Shown in pieces: positions 11,298 through 22,577 of a stretch of 64,000 bases of DNA. Position 1 is the stretch's first letter, and the number at the start of each line of letters is the position of its first letter. Position numbers and translations under genes: made by a program. The stretch comes from Opisthorchis felineus (taxonomy: Eukaryota > Platyhelminthes > Trematoda > Opisthorchiida > Opisthorchiidae). The DNA is taken from contig SJOL01007351.1 in NCBI GenBank assembly GCA_004794785.1, positions 453,260 through 517,259 on the forward strand, given 5' to 3'. The notes below the pieces were generated by a model. The model made no database searches, was not told where the DNA came from, and saw only the letters and a program-made list of their open reading frames with translations.

Positions 11298-12732
11298 TGA
11301 AACCGGCAGAAGTGGTACGCAGTGTCTTGAACATGTGCTCTTTTGCTCGTGTTTTAAGACTCCTGTCAGTTCTGCTGGTCTACACATCACCCCAAAGGAA
11401 GGTAAACAGAACAACTCGTAGGTAAAACGGGCATTGGTAGTTTGACTGTGAACAATGGAATACCCCATGTATATGCACTTGCACACACGCACCATAGGTC
11501 CGGTGCGTTTAAGCACGTCGGAGGCCCAGATTTCAGTCTAAGGAACTCCGCACTGTTACCGGAGCTTTCGGTTTCTCACTCTGAGTGAGTTTTTATGGAG
11601 GTTTCAGAGTGACAACCTGATCGCAGTATATATTCAAGCAATTCACTGTCCTCTGCGAGTATATCCGAGGTGGGAATCTGTTTATCTGTATACGGTGACT
11701 TAAGGGCTCGTAAACGTATGTGCTGCACCACACAGAAACCCGTAGTGCCCAGTCCATCGAGATGTCCAGTACGCAGAACGAGACACAGTACGGTGATCAA
11801 AACATCTAAAAACAAGATCCCAAATTCACAAGCTAATCAAATGTTGTGGTGGAGTGTTATAAGCAGTGAACGGGTGTTCAGTCTGTTTGCCGCTGTTCGC
11901 CATCAGTAAAATATCACCTTTGTTTATCGGCTTCTTCCGATTGCTCAAGTCTGGCCATAAAAATGCCGACCAAGTTTGATCCTCAGGAGCTTCTGATAAC
12001 AACACCACTCACTCACTTTAGTTAACGTCCTACGAATGAAGCTTCGCACCGTTGGTCACAGTAAAATGAGATTTTTGAGATGCAGATGGAGAGGTTGGCG
12101 ACATTTGAATGGGATGCCAGATTATCGCCCCCAAACCTCGCAGTTTCACTTCGCGTCACAGTTGTAAAAAAAAATGGCCACACACGAAGTGACCATGACC
12201 CCATGTGTTCTAAGTGGAATAAGCATTCATAATTGGTTTTTTTGTGTTAGTAAGAACTGTCCTGGCTGGTTTCAGAGTGTCTACCAGCTAGTTGAGAATA
12301 GAGTGAACTATTCCTATCCGAAGTCGGACGGATGAGTTCTTTGGGCTCATGAGTATTTTGTAGTTTATAAAACTGAAGTGCATTAGAATTTATAGGTTTA
12401 AGCGTATTAAGCTCAGTCTGGGAGATAAAACTGCGCAATACGATGATTTGTAATCGGCGAATAATTTGATTATCCGCTAGCAACACGTAGCCCGGTTGTT
12501 CATCGGATAATAGTTCGGACGTTTTGGCTACAGTTGTGCTGATTTTGCACGCCTAACCCACTTTTTTTGGGATAAGGTCACCGGATCCCTTGTCGGGCTT
12601 TCATTATGGTGAGTTTATGGTTCTTCAACTCTTGTACCACTTTCATGTATCCTTCCGACAGTGTACTTGTCGAAGAGAGGCAAAAGGGTTTAAGATCAAT
12701 CGGTTTTGCTTTAAACCAGCTTTCTTTCTCAG
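11298..12732. other. No supported gene; possible MTMR14 5' intron
   Basis: Only short open frames occur. The first exons of MTMR14 should lie upstream of 12933, but I could not place them here by similarity. Confidence 0.4.
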
Positions 12733-12848
12733 GAGATACAGGCTGGGCGTATTAAACGGATTAGATGATGAGTACATTCTAGAATATGAATCGTCGCTGA
12801 CCTCTGCTTTAGATCATTCTGAACATCATTTGAATTTTCCTAATCCCC
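12733..12848 (+). CDS. Candidate upstream MTMR14 exon (uncertain)
   Basis: A pyrimidine tract and TTTCTCAG acceptor precede 12733, and a CCCC/GTAAGC donor follows 12848. The frame between reads RYRLGVLNGLDDEYILEYES and continues open. The piece YILEYESS resembles the VFLEYESS block that I recall N-terminal to the phosphatase domain of vertebrate MTMR14. However, its donor phase (one base left over) does not fit the next exon, which needs two bases. The conserved segment expected between the two is also absent. It may be a chance match, or another exon may be missing. Confidence 0.25.
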
Positions 12849-12932
12849 GTAAGCGAACTATGCTACTCATTTTCAGTGTTGTCCTGTCCTGAAGAGACTT
12901 CCGAAATTCCTGTTATTTTCCCCCTTTCTAAG

Positions 12933-13061
12933 CGGCGTTCATGAAGTCCAGTCTACTTTGGATCATTTTCGAGACAACGACTGTGAACTCCTAAAGCGAT
13001 TCCGCGTCACCTACATTTGCGACTTCATGCTTGAATACCGGAAAATCAAATACCGTCTACC
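12933..13061 (+). CDS. MTMR14: Myotubularin-related protein 14, exon a
   Basis: The acceptor is a pyrimidine-rich CCCCTTTCTAAG and the donor is CTACC/GTGAGC. The exon encodes 42 full codons with one base before and two after. The segment CELLKRFRVTYICDFMLEYR matches the KLLRYLSVKYICDLMVENKK region of animal MTMR14, just before the phosphatase core. MTMR14 is a phosphoinositide 3-phosphatase acting on PI3P and PI(3,5)P2. It damps autophagy and muscle excitation-contraction coupling in animals. The exact acceptor is an inference: the frame is also open upstream to an alternative CAG at about 12871. The two-base end joins in frame to the exon at 13266. Confidence 0.8.
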
Positions 13062-13265
13062 GTGAGCACAATTTTACGCATGTTCTTATCCACCCTAATC
13101 CATTCGTAATTTGTTGTTACCATTACCCTTCCCCAGACCGTAATGTTCTTCCTAATAATGGGTGCTGGTGCTTCTACACTTCACATTCCGACAAAGTTAC
13201 TGTTTTCAGTGTTTCAGCTGATTTGTTATCTGTATTTAATTTTCTAGTTTTTTTTAATTTTTCAG

Positions 13266-13410
13266 GGTCACATCTTCAGAAAAAGCAGATAGCCACCGTC
13301 GTTATCACGATTTTGATGTACTCGCTCTACCTTATCCTGGGAGCGAGTTTTTCCGCGTCTGGCGCGACAGTGAATATGCCATGGCTGATTTGGTATTTGA
13401 CTGGGAGCAG
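13266..13410 (+). CDS. MTMR14: Myotubularin-related protein 14, exon b
   Basis: The acceptor TTTTTCAG and the donor GAGCAG/GTGAGT are both strong. One leading base completes a Pro codon with the previous exon, then 48 codons follow and the exon ends in phase 0. The residues VTSSEKADSHRRYHDFDVLA and LPYPGSEFF align closely with the VTSSEK-ADFTLLSIPYPGCEFF block of vertebrate MTMR14, the PH-GRAM/phosphatase junction of this divergent myotubularin. The intron before it is only 204 bp. The intron after it is 3.96 kb and has been filled by a SINE and two RTE fragments. Confidence 0.93.
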
Positions 13411-13760
13411 GTGAGTTCTCCTCAAACCTGCTTGGTTCGTATTAACTTCCTCTTCTCGTTAATTTGAAGGATTACTGCAGCACAGCAGTCGACAGCTATT
13501 CTCACTCGTTTGGTCGTATAGCATCGGCCATAATCCTCTTAACATGATGTTGTTCCAGCGTCTGGTCTTCAGGCTTGCAAAGGCTGCTCTAAGTATTTCA
13601 TGGTATAGGTAAGACGTTTATTCGGATTGTGGGATTCGCTTCTCTCAGCATGAGCCTGCTATCTCCTCTATTACACTCCGGAGGGGAGCATCAGTGGTTT
13701 GTAAACCCTGCGGGTCGACGTGGGTTCTGACCAGAAATGTAGGCTACTGGTACGGCTGAT

Positions 13761-13950
13761 GGGGGCGAGATGGCTCAGTGGTTAGAGCGCAGATTTACTG
13801 ACCGGAAGGTCCGTGGTTCGAACCCGACCTCTGCCTCTCGACTTCCCCTGTCTAGGCTTGGGCAACCTGGCAGTATCCCAGCCCCCGTACTTCCTTCGGA
13901 TGGCATGGCAGTTAGGCACCGAAAGGGTGCTACAGCTGAACGATTTTTTA
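13761..13950 (+). mobile_element. tRNA-derived SINE
   Basis: A well-preserved copy in an MTMR14 intron, on the gene's own strand. It has head GGGGCGAGATGGCTCAGTGG (A box) and GGTTCGAACCC (B box), body CTGTCTAGGCTTGGGCAACC, and tail GCTACAGCTGAACGATTTTT. It carries an open frame of about 70 codons (13770-13985, starting [18 protein letters not shown]) that is a by-product of the SINE, not a gene. Confidence 0.93.
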
Positions 13951-14689
13951 TGGAAGGCACGGCCAAAACTGTCCACTGGCGGTGAACTGTGGCAGGAACC
14001 AAACTAGTCCAGTGGTTCCCCTGTCCAGTGTGGACTAACCAGAATACACATGTTAGGACTCGAGATTGACGTGAACCAAATTCATCCATGACAATGGAGA
14101 CCCTGTTATCCCTATGTACGTGCCTCGTCAGTATGTTGCAAAGGTGTTCGAAAGGGCTTATGTTCAGACTTTACACGAGATGGTCTGACATTCGGATGAG
14201 CATGCATTGGTTCCTTACCTGAGCATTGCGTATCGGGGCAAGCTCTCCCTGAACTATCATTTTTTGCGCTTGCTGTTTGCACAGAAATATGAGACTCAGT
14301 TACCTTTTTACGTCTAGCGTAAGCAAACCACGTTACCATCCTGTTACCACCCTCCGTTGTGGGTTAACGTACGGTAAGTTTTTTCTCAGGTTTTAACAGT
14401 AATGAACCGATCCATCTCAGCGCTTGAGATTAAACTTCTTTATGACCGAATACCACCTCCCATTTATGATCCCGTAGTATGTAATCATCTGCCACGGGGA
14501 GCTTCTCATATTTGTTTTAATTGTGGAGATCCTCAAAGTACTTGCTGGATATGCTGAATTCCTAATTAGGAGGCTGTTTCAAAATTCAGATCATTGCTAT
14601 CTGACCAAATATGTCCCGTATCAGCCTCTCCCTCGCCTTACCAAGTATGTTTGCGGTAAAACCCTGGTTCCTTTGAAGCGCATCCTGAA

Positions 14690-15010
14690 AGTTTGGCTAG
14701 ATGTCGTTCACCAGCCTTCTTGCTCTGACCAGTTTTGTCGCCAAGTTACCAAGTTGCGCCACTTATGACATCAAAAAGGCATCCCGCTTGGTCTCAAGGG
14801 ACGCATGTATCAGAATGTAGTGTGGGCTGTATCGTTGTACGGTTGTGAGACTTGACCATTTCCGGTGGAGACTGTGAGACACCTTCAGGTCTTTAACCAC
14901 CGGTGTCTTAGAACCATAGCTGGAATCAGGTGGAACATAACTCACTAATGATGCCCACGAACGAGGACGTTGCGCTCCAGGACATCCGGGCACCACGGAT
15001 TAGATCTGTG
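14690..15010 (+). mobile_element. RTE-B reverse transcriptase thumb fragment
   Basis: The translation reads FCRQVTKLRHL, then GLKGRMYQNVVWAVSLYGCE, then HLQVFNHRCLRTIAGI. This is the RTE block between the palm and the C-terminus and is close to the - strand copy at 61400-61703. Stops and short length show decay. Confidence 0.75.
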
Positions 15011-15829
15011 AGCACCGCACAAATCCATTTCATCTCTGGGTTTACAACCGATTGAATCAATGAATTTCCCTTATTAGCGTCTCACACCCTTTCACCACGC
15101 AACATGACTTCTTGTAAGTTTGTGCGTATACCATCAGTCCAGGAGGTTATTACGCTGGTGACCAGTGTTGGCAACTTGGATACCATAATTTCAGTGAGAG
15201 CAGAAAAATTATGGGAAAGCAGTCGGACTGAGTAACGTTCCGCTCGTATTATCGAATAGATTGTTTGCACGTTTCGGGGGTCATAAATGGCTTGATCTTA
15301 TCAGAAAACTTCGACTTTTATATTGAATAGTCATGAGCATAACAGCACGATCCATGACGTGATCCATGGAATGGTCAAAGCATTCTTACGGGAATGCCGT
15401 CGGAGCTGGAGTGTCGATTTGAAGACAAAAACAGTGAATAAATAAAATGAAAAGCACGTCAACCGGCAGGTAGATAGATGGAGATAGATAGTTTCACGTC
15501 ACTAGATTCTCGAAATGGCAACATGACCTGACCTCAATTTATCTGTCATAATCTTAGTCCCACAAAATTTTCCGGCCCTCCCTCGGTAGTCAGATAATTA
15601 TCTGAATCAGTGAACAGCTGATTGGACCAAAAATCACACTGAAAGTCAAATTCACCAGCTGCGCAAACTAGCCGGCGGACGTGAGGTTCAGAGGTAACTG
15701 CCTACAGCAGTTAATCAAAGGTCCACCTATCCGATCCCTCTGGGCGTATGGGATGGGCCGAAAGAACGTCATGCAAAAGCCATCGCGGTATCAGCCGTCG
15801 TATCTAAGGGGCTCTCTAGCATTATTTTG

Positions 15830-17203
15830 CGCAGGTTGATCGATTTACTGGGAGAGACAGATTCGTGAAAATCAAGCTGGATTTCACCCTGACCGAGAAT
15901 GCATCAACCATATCTTTACCTTGGGACAAATTCTTGAACAGTGCCACTGCTTCAGACGTACCACGTTGGTTGTTTTTCTTGATCTGGAATCTGCTTTTGA
16001 TTCTGTCAACCGTGAGAAACTTTGGCAGTGTCTGACGATCAAAGGTGTCCCTTTCAAATTTATATCCCCTATGAGGGCTCTGAATGCGAACTCATGTGGG
16101 CGCGTACCAGTATGCGGCAAGCTTTTGCCTGAGTTCACCACGTCCAGTGGTGTGAGACAAGGCTGCCCTCCCTCACCTTTCCTCTCCAACTTTGTTATTG
16201 ATGTGCTGGTTGAAATCTCTCTGCCTCCGAAATCTGAGGAGTCGAAATGCTTCCGTGACGTCCCCTCAGATACATTGAGTATGAGGACGATATTGCTCCC
16301 CTTGGTTCAGATCCTTCAAAAATACAAACCATTTCAAATAACTTAAAATAACGGTTTGGAATGTGCTTCACACCTGCAAAGTGTAAAGAGATGCTACAAG
16401 ACTGGGTGGGATCAAACCCACACCTCATGCTTGCAGGCGAGCCAATCGACGCGGTAGATTAGTCTGTTTACCTGAGCAGTTGTATGAGTTCCGGTGGACT
16501 GGCTGGAGATGAGATTAGTTCTCGAATCAGGAAGGCCATGGTAGCTTTTGCCAACCTCCGACACCTATGACGGCGAAGTGACGTCAGTTTGCCGTGGGCG
16601 ATCCATACTGCCATATGGATCGTAGACGTGGCCTCTGCACGCAGGGGGCACACGGAATGTGTCAGTGTTTGACCACCAGTGTCTGGTGGGAACATCGGAT
16701 TAGCAATGCTAAGATACGCCAGATGGTTCTAGGAAGAAGAAACTCTCCCGCGATAGATGAATTACTCACGCTTCATAGGCTGCGCTAGTTAGGACATGTA
16801 CTCCGCATGCCAGAAGACCGTCTGCCTCGCAGAGCTCCTTTCGCCCAGCCCTGTGCTGACCGGAAACGACCAAGAAGTGGACAGTGTATGACCTGGCAAC
16901 GAAGTATGAAAACACTAACCAGAAACTCAGTCGGGTCGACAACTTCCGCCTCCCTGGATGGGGACCCTGGGGCTCAACTCACCGATGATTAATGGCACTG
17001 GCAGAAATGGCCTAATCGCGCAGCTAGTGGCGCTCATGCATCAAAGCTATCGCCTTCAATACGTAGCTACCCAGTTCCCGAACAAGCCAAATATGCCATC
17101 TCCACCAAGGCTTAGCCGTATGTCCCACACTCTCCCACATTCCGGTGATCGAAACTGTGGCAGCTGGAACCAATGTGCTTATGGCACACGGTTTTGGATG
17201 ATA
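15830..17203 (+). mobile_element. RTE-A retrotransposon, RT to 3' end
   Basis: The RT starts with IRENQAGFHPDRECINHIF in a shifted frame. It continues through motif A FLDLESAFDSVN (about 15973) and motif B SSGVRQGCPPSPFLSNFVID (about 16144). The YADD block is destroyed. Further downstream are the MPEDRLPRRAPF block (16807) and MTWQRSMKTLTRNS (16889), then a 3' end with GTGGCAGCTGGAA and a TGGATGATAA tail. It sits in the MTMR14 intron in the same orientation. It is inactive, with multiple frameshifts. Confidence 0.88.
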
Positions 17204-17372
17204 ATTTGCTTGATTGATCGGATTTGCCGATCTCGTTGTTTCCGATTCTCGGGCATGTGTGTTTTCTGACATCCGTTCAACTCAGCCAATAAGTTCTACA
17301 TCATCCAACCACAAGGTTTTCTCATTATATTTTCTATCTGTAAATTTTTATGCTTATTATCTGTCGCTCCAG

Positions 17373-17453
17373 GCTGGTATTGAGGTGGAACTGCGCGAGG
17401 AGAGTCTTCGGAGAACACTGCTAACTTCAGGAATTGACTGGGCGGCTTATAAG
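17373..17453 (+). CDS. MTMR14: Myotubularin-related protein 14, exon c
   Basis: An 81 bp exon of exactly 27 codons in phase 0, with acceptor CGCTCCAG and donor TATAAG/GTTCGT. It reads AGIEVELREESLRRTLLTSG then IDWAAYK. This corresponds to the loop of vertebrate MTMR14 ending in the NIDWSQYQ block. It joins in frame to exon b upstream and to the TWDVTTL exon downstream. Exon size, phase and the conserved IDW-Y all agree, although the first half is poorly conserved. Confidence 0.85.
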
Positions 17454-20424
17454 GTTCGTGCTTGCTTTATTCATTCATTTTCGTTTCTACTGCTGAGTGC
17501 TCCTCAGTACACTCGTCAGTTGGCCTTTCATTTGCTTAGGTATGCCTAATGAAAAGTTTTTTTAAAAATCAAATACTTCGAACTGGGTCCACAACGCGAA
17601 TAAATGTGCTTTTCCTTCTCTTCTGTGTTTGGACCAGCTAAAACGATATTCGACGCTTTTCCCAAGCTTCCTTTCGTGATTCTAGCTTTCCGTTAGGGCG
17701 AAGTTCTGGACAGTCTATTCCATTTTTCCCCTCCCATGAAAGCTATCGAGGGTATCTCGGTCTAGTAGAACACATCATGGGGGACTGTTAAGAACGTTAG
17801 GTATCTGAAGGAAACCGGTTGAATATTTTCACGAACGACGTCCTCCTTGATAATTTCAATGGACACGTCAGTTGTGTAAACTCAGCCTTGAGTCACACAT
17901 TACATTACGACCACTTACACCCACTGCTTGAGGGCACTAGTCCTTGGCTGGCGTACAAGCACGTCAATTTGTTCAAATAGACCCCTGTAATGATGACAGT
18001 TGCAAAAAAGGCTAGAAAAGTAGCCTAGTGCCAGGCTGCGATAGCTACATGGTGCGCATACGTTTCCTATCATACAGACAATCTGAGTGAAAACTAGTGA
18101 CACGAATGCTGTTGACATCGAATATTGCAACCAAGCGCAGAGGTTATGACGACTCAGTCGTCGAAGGCGCGTAGCACTGAAGTTTCCTTTCACCTCTACC
18201 AGGCCATCATTTACTCACAATGCTTGTTCTGCTCAGAGTCGCGCTACAGGAAGCCAAAAGATAGAGACTATCAACTTGTTTGTCGCGGTGTTCGCAAGTT
18301 TAACTATCTATCGCCATCGTACATACTTCCAGTAGGCGCTTAACACTAAAATGGCCAGACGGTCATTTTAACACTCTTCAGTTTTGGACACGAGGAATTT
18401 TTGTATAGATGTAACACACAACTACGAATTGTAATGTGGTGGTGTTTAGTACCCTTTCACTATGAAATGTGATCACTGTCGCTTCCAGGTTTGACACAAG
18501 TTAGTTCGCACACCATGCGGCACTAACACTTTCGACCCCGATACTATTTAAACGGTCGAAGTGATTGTTTTCTCACTGAACCGTCCATATCCCTTCAGCG
18601 GGCTCAGCAGCACAGCTGGAAGACGCACTCTGGTAGATGCACGCATTTTGTATCGGCTCATCAATAAAAAATTACCATTAACAGGTGAACATTTTCTATA
18701 GTTTCAACAAAAGGATTTAGTCACGTGGTTACGAAGAAATCGGTCAATAAAGATGTAGCGTGGAGGTTACTTTGAGTGTAACATGTGTGCTGTTTCTCTT
18801 TACTGACCGATCAGTCTGTAGTCACGTGGTCAACCCTTTTCACAGAATATAATAAATTCCGTTTTCTCGTAATTCGTAATTTGGTACTGATGGACTGACA
18901 CGAAGTGCTTGCATCTGTCAGTGTATATCTCCTAACTGTGCTGTTCATTTTTACTGGCCATTTTTGGCCTTACGAGCTGACGTGTTGACACGACGGATGA
19001 GTGCGCCACATTTGTACGATGATGGGGATGGGTGTTATCAGGCTCCTGCGTGATTTAACAGTGTGGTGCAAATTGCGTCTTCTGGTTACTTGTCCTACGC
19101 CCCAATGGCCTGGATGGTTGTGCACAATAAATTTATGCGATTCACTTCACGAAAAACTAGTCCCAGCCACGCCAGAACGGTATGCTACCGCAGATGAAAC
19201 GGTAGGTTCTACTTAGTGTTATTATGCGCAATTCCTGTCCCAGTTGAAAAAAAATTTAGCACAAAGTTTCCGTTTAGTATGTCGGACGAAGTGCAGTTTT
19301 GGAAGTGTTCACGATCGGTATAGCTGTAAAAAAATAGGTATCCGAATATAATCTATGGCAAACATGATGGCTTCACCCTTTTTGTCAATGAATCTACGTT
19401 GTATGCGACCCAACATCATTTCCGAAATTTGTCCAACAAAATCTTGATGTTCTCATTTGACTGCGAGAGGCTCGCTGGGTTCATGGGCGTAGTCAGTCAG
19501 TGCGCCATTTGTGTAGTGGATGGTTTGGAATCATGATTCTCAAGCACAGAATGAAGCGAAATCTCTTTGATCGAATCAAGTTGCGCGTATGTTTTGATTT
19601 GAACCAGAATTGAAGTTACTGTCAAGTACCCAGATGCAATGACCGATCCAGTGTGCTATACTAAATGCGCGTGGGAACATTCTGTACCATGTTCAGACAG
19701 TCGGTGAGAGGAAATCCTCATCCTTAACGTGGAACCATACTGCCAATCAAAGAATGCCTCAATTTTAGGCGTATCCCTTGAAATTCGAGGTCTAAGTAAG
19801 CAAAACGCCGACCTGCCGCTTGCTATACAGGCTCCAGTTATGTCAACGGATTGTCCATCCTGATTCACATGACAGCCGTCACCCCGTATTAAATCATCTT
19901 TGAAATTCAACCCTGGAATTCTTATGAACCCGGTGACCTTTCTAGAAAATACCACAAAGATCTTTCCTGCTTTTAAAACCTCACACTTTCTGATACAGCT
20001 CGTCTTCCATGGTGAACGTCTGCAGAATATAAGATTTTCTGACAGGCATCCTCATTTTGAAAGTAGTTTCGGAGAGATGACCGCCCGAGATAAGAGTTTT
20101 GTGAATGGCGACCATCAAAAAGAAGGCCGTCAAAATCGCTGTGGCGCTTCCAGGGTAGTATGGACTCTGGGCATTATAGTTTCAACTGCCATACAGCTAT
20201 GTTGAAAGATCGCCCCAGGCAAAGAGTGTACAGAAAGGGAAAGAGGATGACTTAGTGCGAAAATGATTCATATCCCGAGGGAATGCGATCAAGAACAGCG
20301 TACCCACACCTTCGAGTAGCATTGATGTGGACACATCTGGGCACTAAACCGGAGTCGGAGCGCCAACAACAGGATTGACCCAGCATCCATTCCGAACTTT
20401 ACTTAACAAAAGCCCAATCAACAA
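17454..20424. other. MTMR14 intron, no recognisable content
   Basis: About 3 kb of intron with no protein motif or family repeat that I can name. Open frames are short and unrelated to the gene. Confidence 0.5.
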
Positions 20425-20560
20425 TCCCAATCTCCAATTTGATCCAAGTAGAATATCTGGTTGACGGAAACTCGTGGAGCTCGTGATGAGCTCCAAGAAG
20501 GGCGAAACTGGTCGTGGGCTGTCGAAGAGTTTTCAGCAACCGTGTGAGTAGTGTGTTACT
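20425..20560 (+). mobile_element. Hammerhead-ribozyme element, 5'-truncated
   Basis: The flanking sequence of the family is present (AAGTAGAATAT, TTGACGGAAACTCG). It is followed by a diverged ribozyme core: GTGATGAG instead of CTGATGAG, the stem II hairpin CTCCAAGAAGGG, GAAAC, TGGTC. The 3' part GTCGAAGAGTTTTCAGCAAC follows. The first core base is mutated and stem I is broken, so it should be inactive. Confidence 0.75.
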
Positions 20561-20624
20561 TCTAGACTCAGAAAAATTTTGGTTAGCCGTCTGGCTAGGA
20601 AGTGAGTGCATGCTCCCCCTTGGT

Positions 20625-21130
20625 CATCTTCACTATCGACAGCATAAAATCAGTGCTCAACACTGATGCTTCGCTGCCTTGCAACCACGATTTATTTGAA
20701 AGTGGACGGGGAAGGGACTTATTGCCAGCCTACCACAATCATTCCCAGGTGCCTACCCCTTCGGACACTCGTTCAGGCAATCTTGATAGAAACTGACAAC
20801 AAGAATGTCATTAACATCTATCAGCAGCCATATCTTGCAGCGTCTCCAATCAGACGTAGTGAGGATCACGTGGTCCCCATCCTGGAAGACGAATCGCACC
20901 AACAGCACCCACACCTTTCGTAATATGTTTCATACTCCTCTGCCAGGTCAAAGGTTGACCAGACCTCTGCTTCCGCCACTCTGAAACTCTCCGAAGAAAT
21001 CGCTTACACACTGTGTTCTCTGGGTTTTCTAACCAAGTACAAGTCGAACCACGTGGGCCCCAACCAGGAAGGTCCGAGAATCTTGTAGCATCCAGTTTGT
21101 CTGTAGCCACTGTTGTACAGACCAAACTGG
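20625..21130 (-). mobile_element. RTE-B 3' end with C-terminal block
   Basis: The - strand translation gives WRKQRSGQPLTWQRSMKHIT then LPGWGPRDPHYVW, the conserved C-terminus of RTE proteins. It is followed by a 3' UTR with the AGTGTTGAGCACTGAT palindrome near 20650. A second LPGWGPR-like block lies upstream at about 21050, which suggests a small duplication or two joined fragments. Confidence 0.75.
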
Positions 21131-21284
21131 CTATTGACTAATACTAGTGTCGGGAAGCTCAGACTCATGGAAATAGTCACAGAAGGCACTTATACCCCAT
21201 CAAAATCGCAGTAGGGAAGCCGTCAAGCATCCAGGCCATTAAAGCCAGTTTCCGATCGAACGCTTCAGCAGTCAGTTAATTCAG

Positions 21285-21385
21285 CAACGACCGATGATGA
21301 TAAGTGTTTAGGAATTTCACGAAAGCACCACCGACGGTGACATGTGTTTAGGCATTTCATAGAAGCACGGTCGATGATGATGGAT
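21285..21385. repeat. Imperfect two-copy tandem repeat (~50 bp unit)
   Basis: The unit GTGTTTAGGAATTTCACGAA recurs as GTGTTTAGGCATTTCATAGA, each followed by AGCAC and a CGATG-rich piece. It may be a duplicated retrotransposon tail. Confidence 0.5.
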
Positions 21386-22152
21386 GTTCACCCAACGCCG
21401 ATTTGACAGCCTGAATCAATGTCGAAAGTGCGCTTTAAATACCGCGAGGCCCCTTGTAACTTATGCACTCGCTTGTTCGCAATAAAGTTGTTGTGTTCCT
21501 TGTTGGCGAGTCTTTTTCGGACACTAAAGCACTTGAGCGGGTGCAGCAGGTGCGTTTCAATGTTGTCGATTTGTCGGAATATAGGTTTCAATGTTAGTGA
21601 GCACTGTCGTATTGTCCTCGGCTCACGCTAGTTTCCAGCCGTTTAGTTTCTCCGACTGTTTTCCTAATAATCGGCCATCAATTGGGCGCACTGATGGGTG
21701 TTAGTATGTTCATTGCTGTTCACTCTTCGTTTTTATTCCCTTAATTTTCCACCGGTTTTATTTTTTTATTAGCGTGCGACTCAGCGTAAACATTATGTGG
21801 CATTCCTTGCCATGTGCGCGGCTCCATCAGCTTGGTTCAATATGACAGCTCAACCCGCAAACGGATGCTATATATGGCGCATATCTCGATCAGAAATTAT
21901 ACTTTGGAGTCGTGGTAGCGCTTCGCCAGGCTGAGGGAGCTCTATTTTTTGTCATAACAGGAGCCATATCTCAGTGGGCCTATGGATATGTAAAATATCC
22001 TTTCCTACAGTTTGGTCAACACTGGCAGGGTTGGATAGTGTGCTCGTTTCAACACTTTTGTCTTTGCTTCATAGTATGGTATGGCGTTCGCTTTTCCCCT
22101 TAAAGACATTTTCTCTGTCCATTAAACTTCTTTCCATTTCTTCTCGATACAG

Positions 22153-22216
22153 ACGTGGGACGTCACTACGTTGACGGGCAATTACCTGAAATTACTACTG
22201 GGACTATTAGTTGAAG
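22153..22216 (+). CDS. MTMR14: Myotubularin-related protein 14, exon d
   Basis: A 64 bp exon with acceptor TCGATACAG and donor TTGAAG/GTAGGC. It has 21 codons plus one base. It reads TWDVTTLTGNYLKLLLGLLV E, matching the CWDLVQQTQNYLKLLLSLV block of vertebrate MTMR14 almost residue for residue in NYLKLLL. The leftover G joins GT of the next exon to make Gly. It lies immediately before the catalytic loop in the protein. Confidence 0.93.
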
Positions 22217-22577
22217 GTAGGCTTCTCTTAGTTTACCATTGAGTTGTTTCCTTTCGTCTTGGTTTCCTCGTTCGAAGTGTCCAATAAGCTATGATTCCAA
22301 AGAACTGCTGGACAGCAGTGGCAACCTTGCTGTCTTCTTTCTGCTGAGATCTTCATTCGCGAAACCCCTCAGCACTGGTTCAGGTGAAATGAATTTACGT
22401 GGTTGGAGTATGACTAGTGCTATAGGAGCAAGTTAACCAGTCGCTCTTTTACGGATTTCTTATAGGTATTCAGGTTCTCACTATGGATGTCTTTTGGTCT
22501 AAAGCACATTGAAGCAGGTTCTTAGGCTTCCAAATTCGAAATAGTCCATTTCCGGGTTATAAAGTATTTTCTGTATT

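Noticed and set aside
13761..13835. tRNA gene (also at 2611, 8474, 33704, 58249, 60928)
   Set aside because: A and B boxes are present, but each is followed by the same SINE body and tail and none shows a full cloverleaf with acceptor end. They are SINE heads, not tRNA genes.
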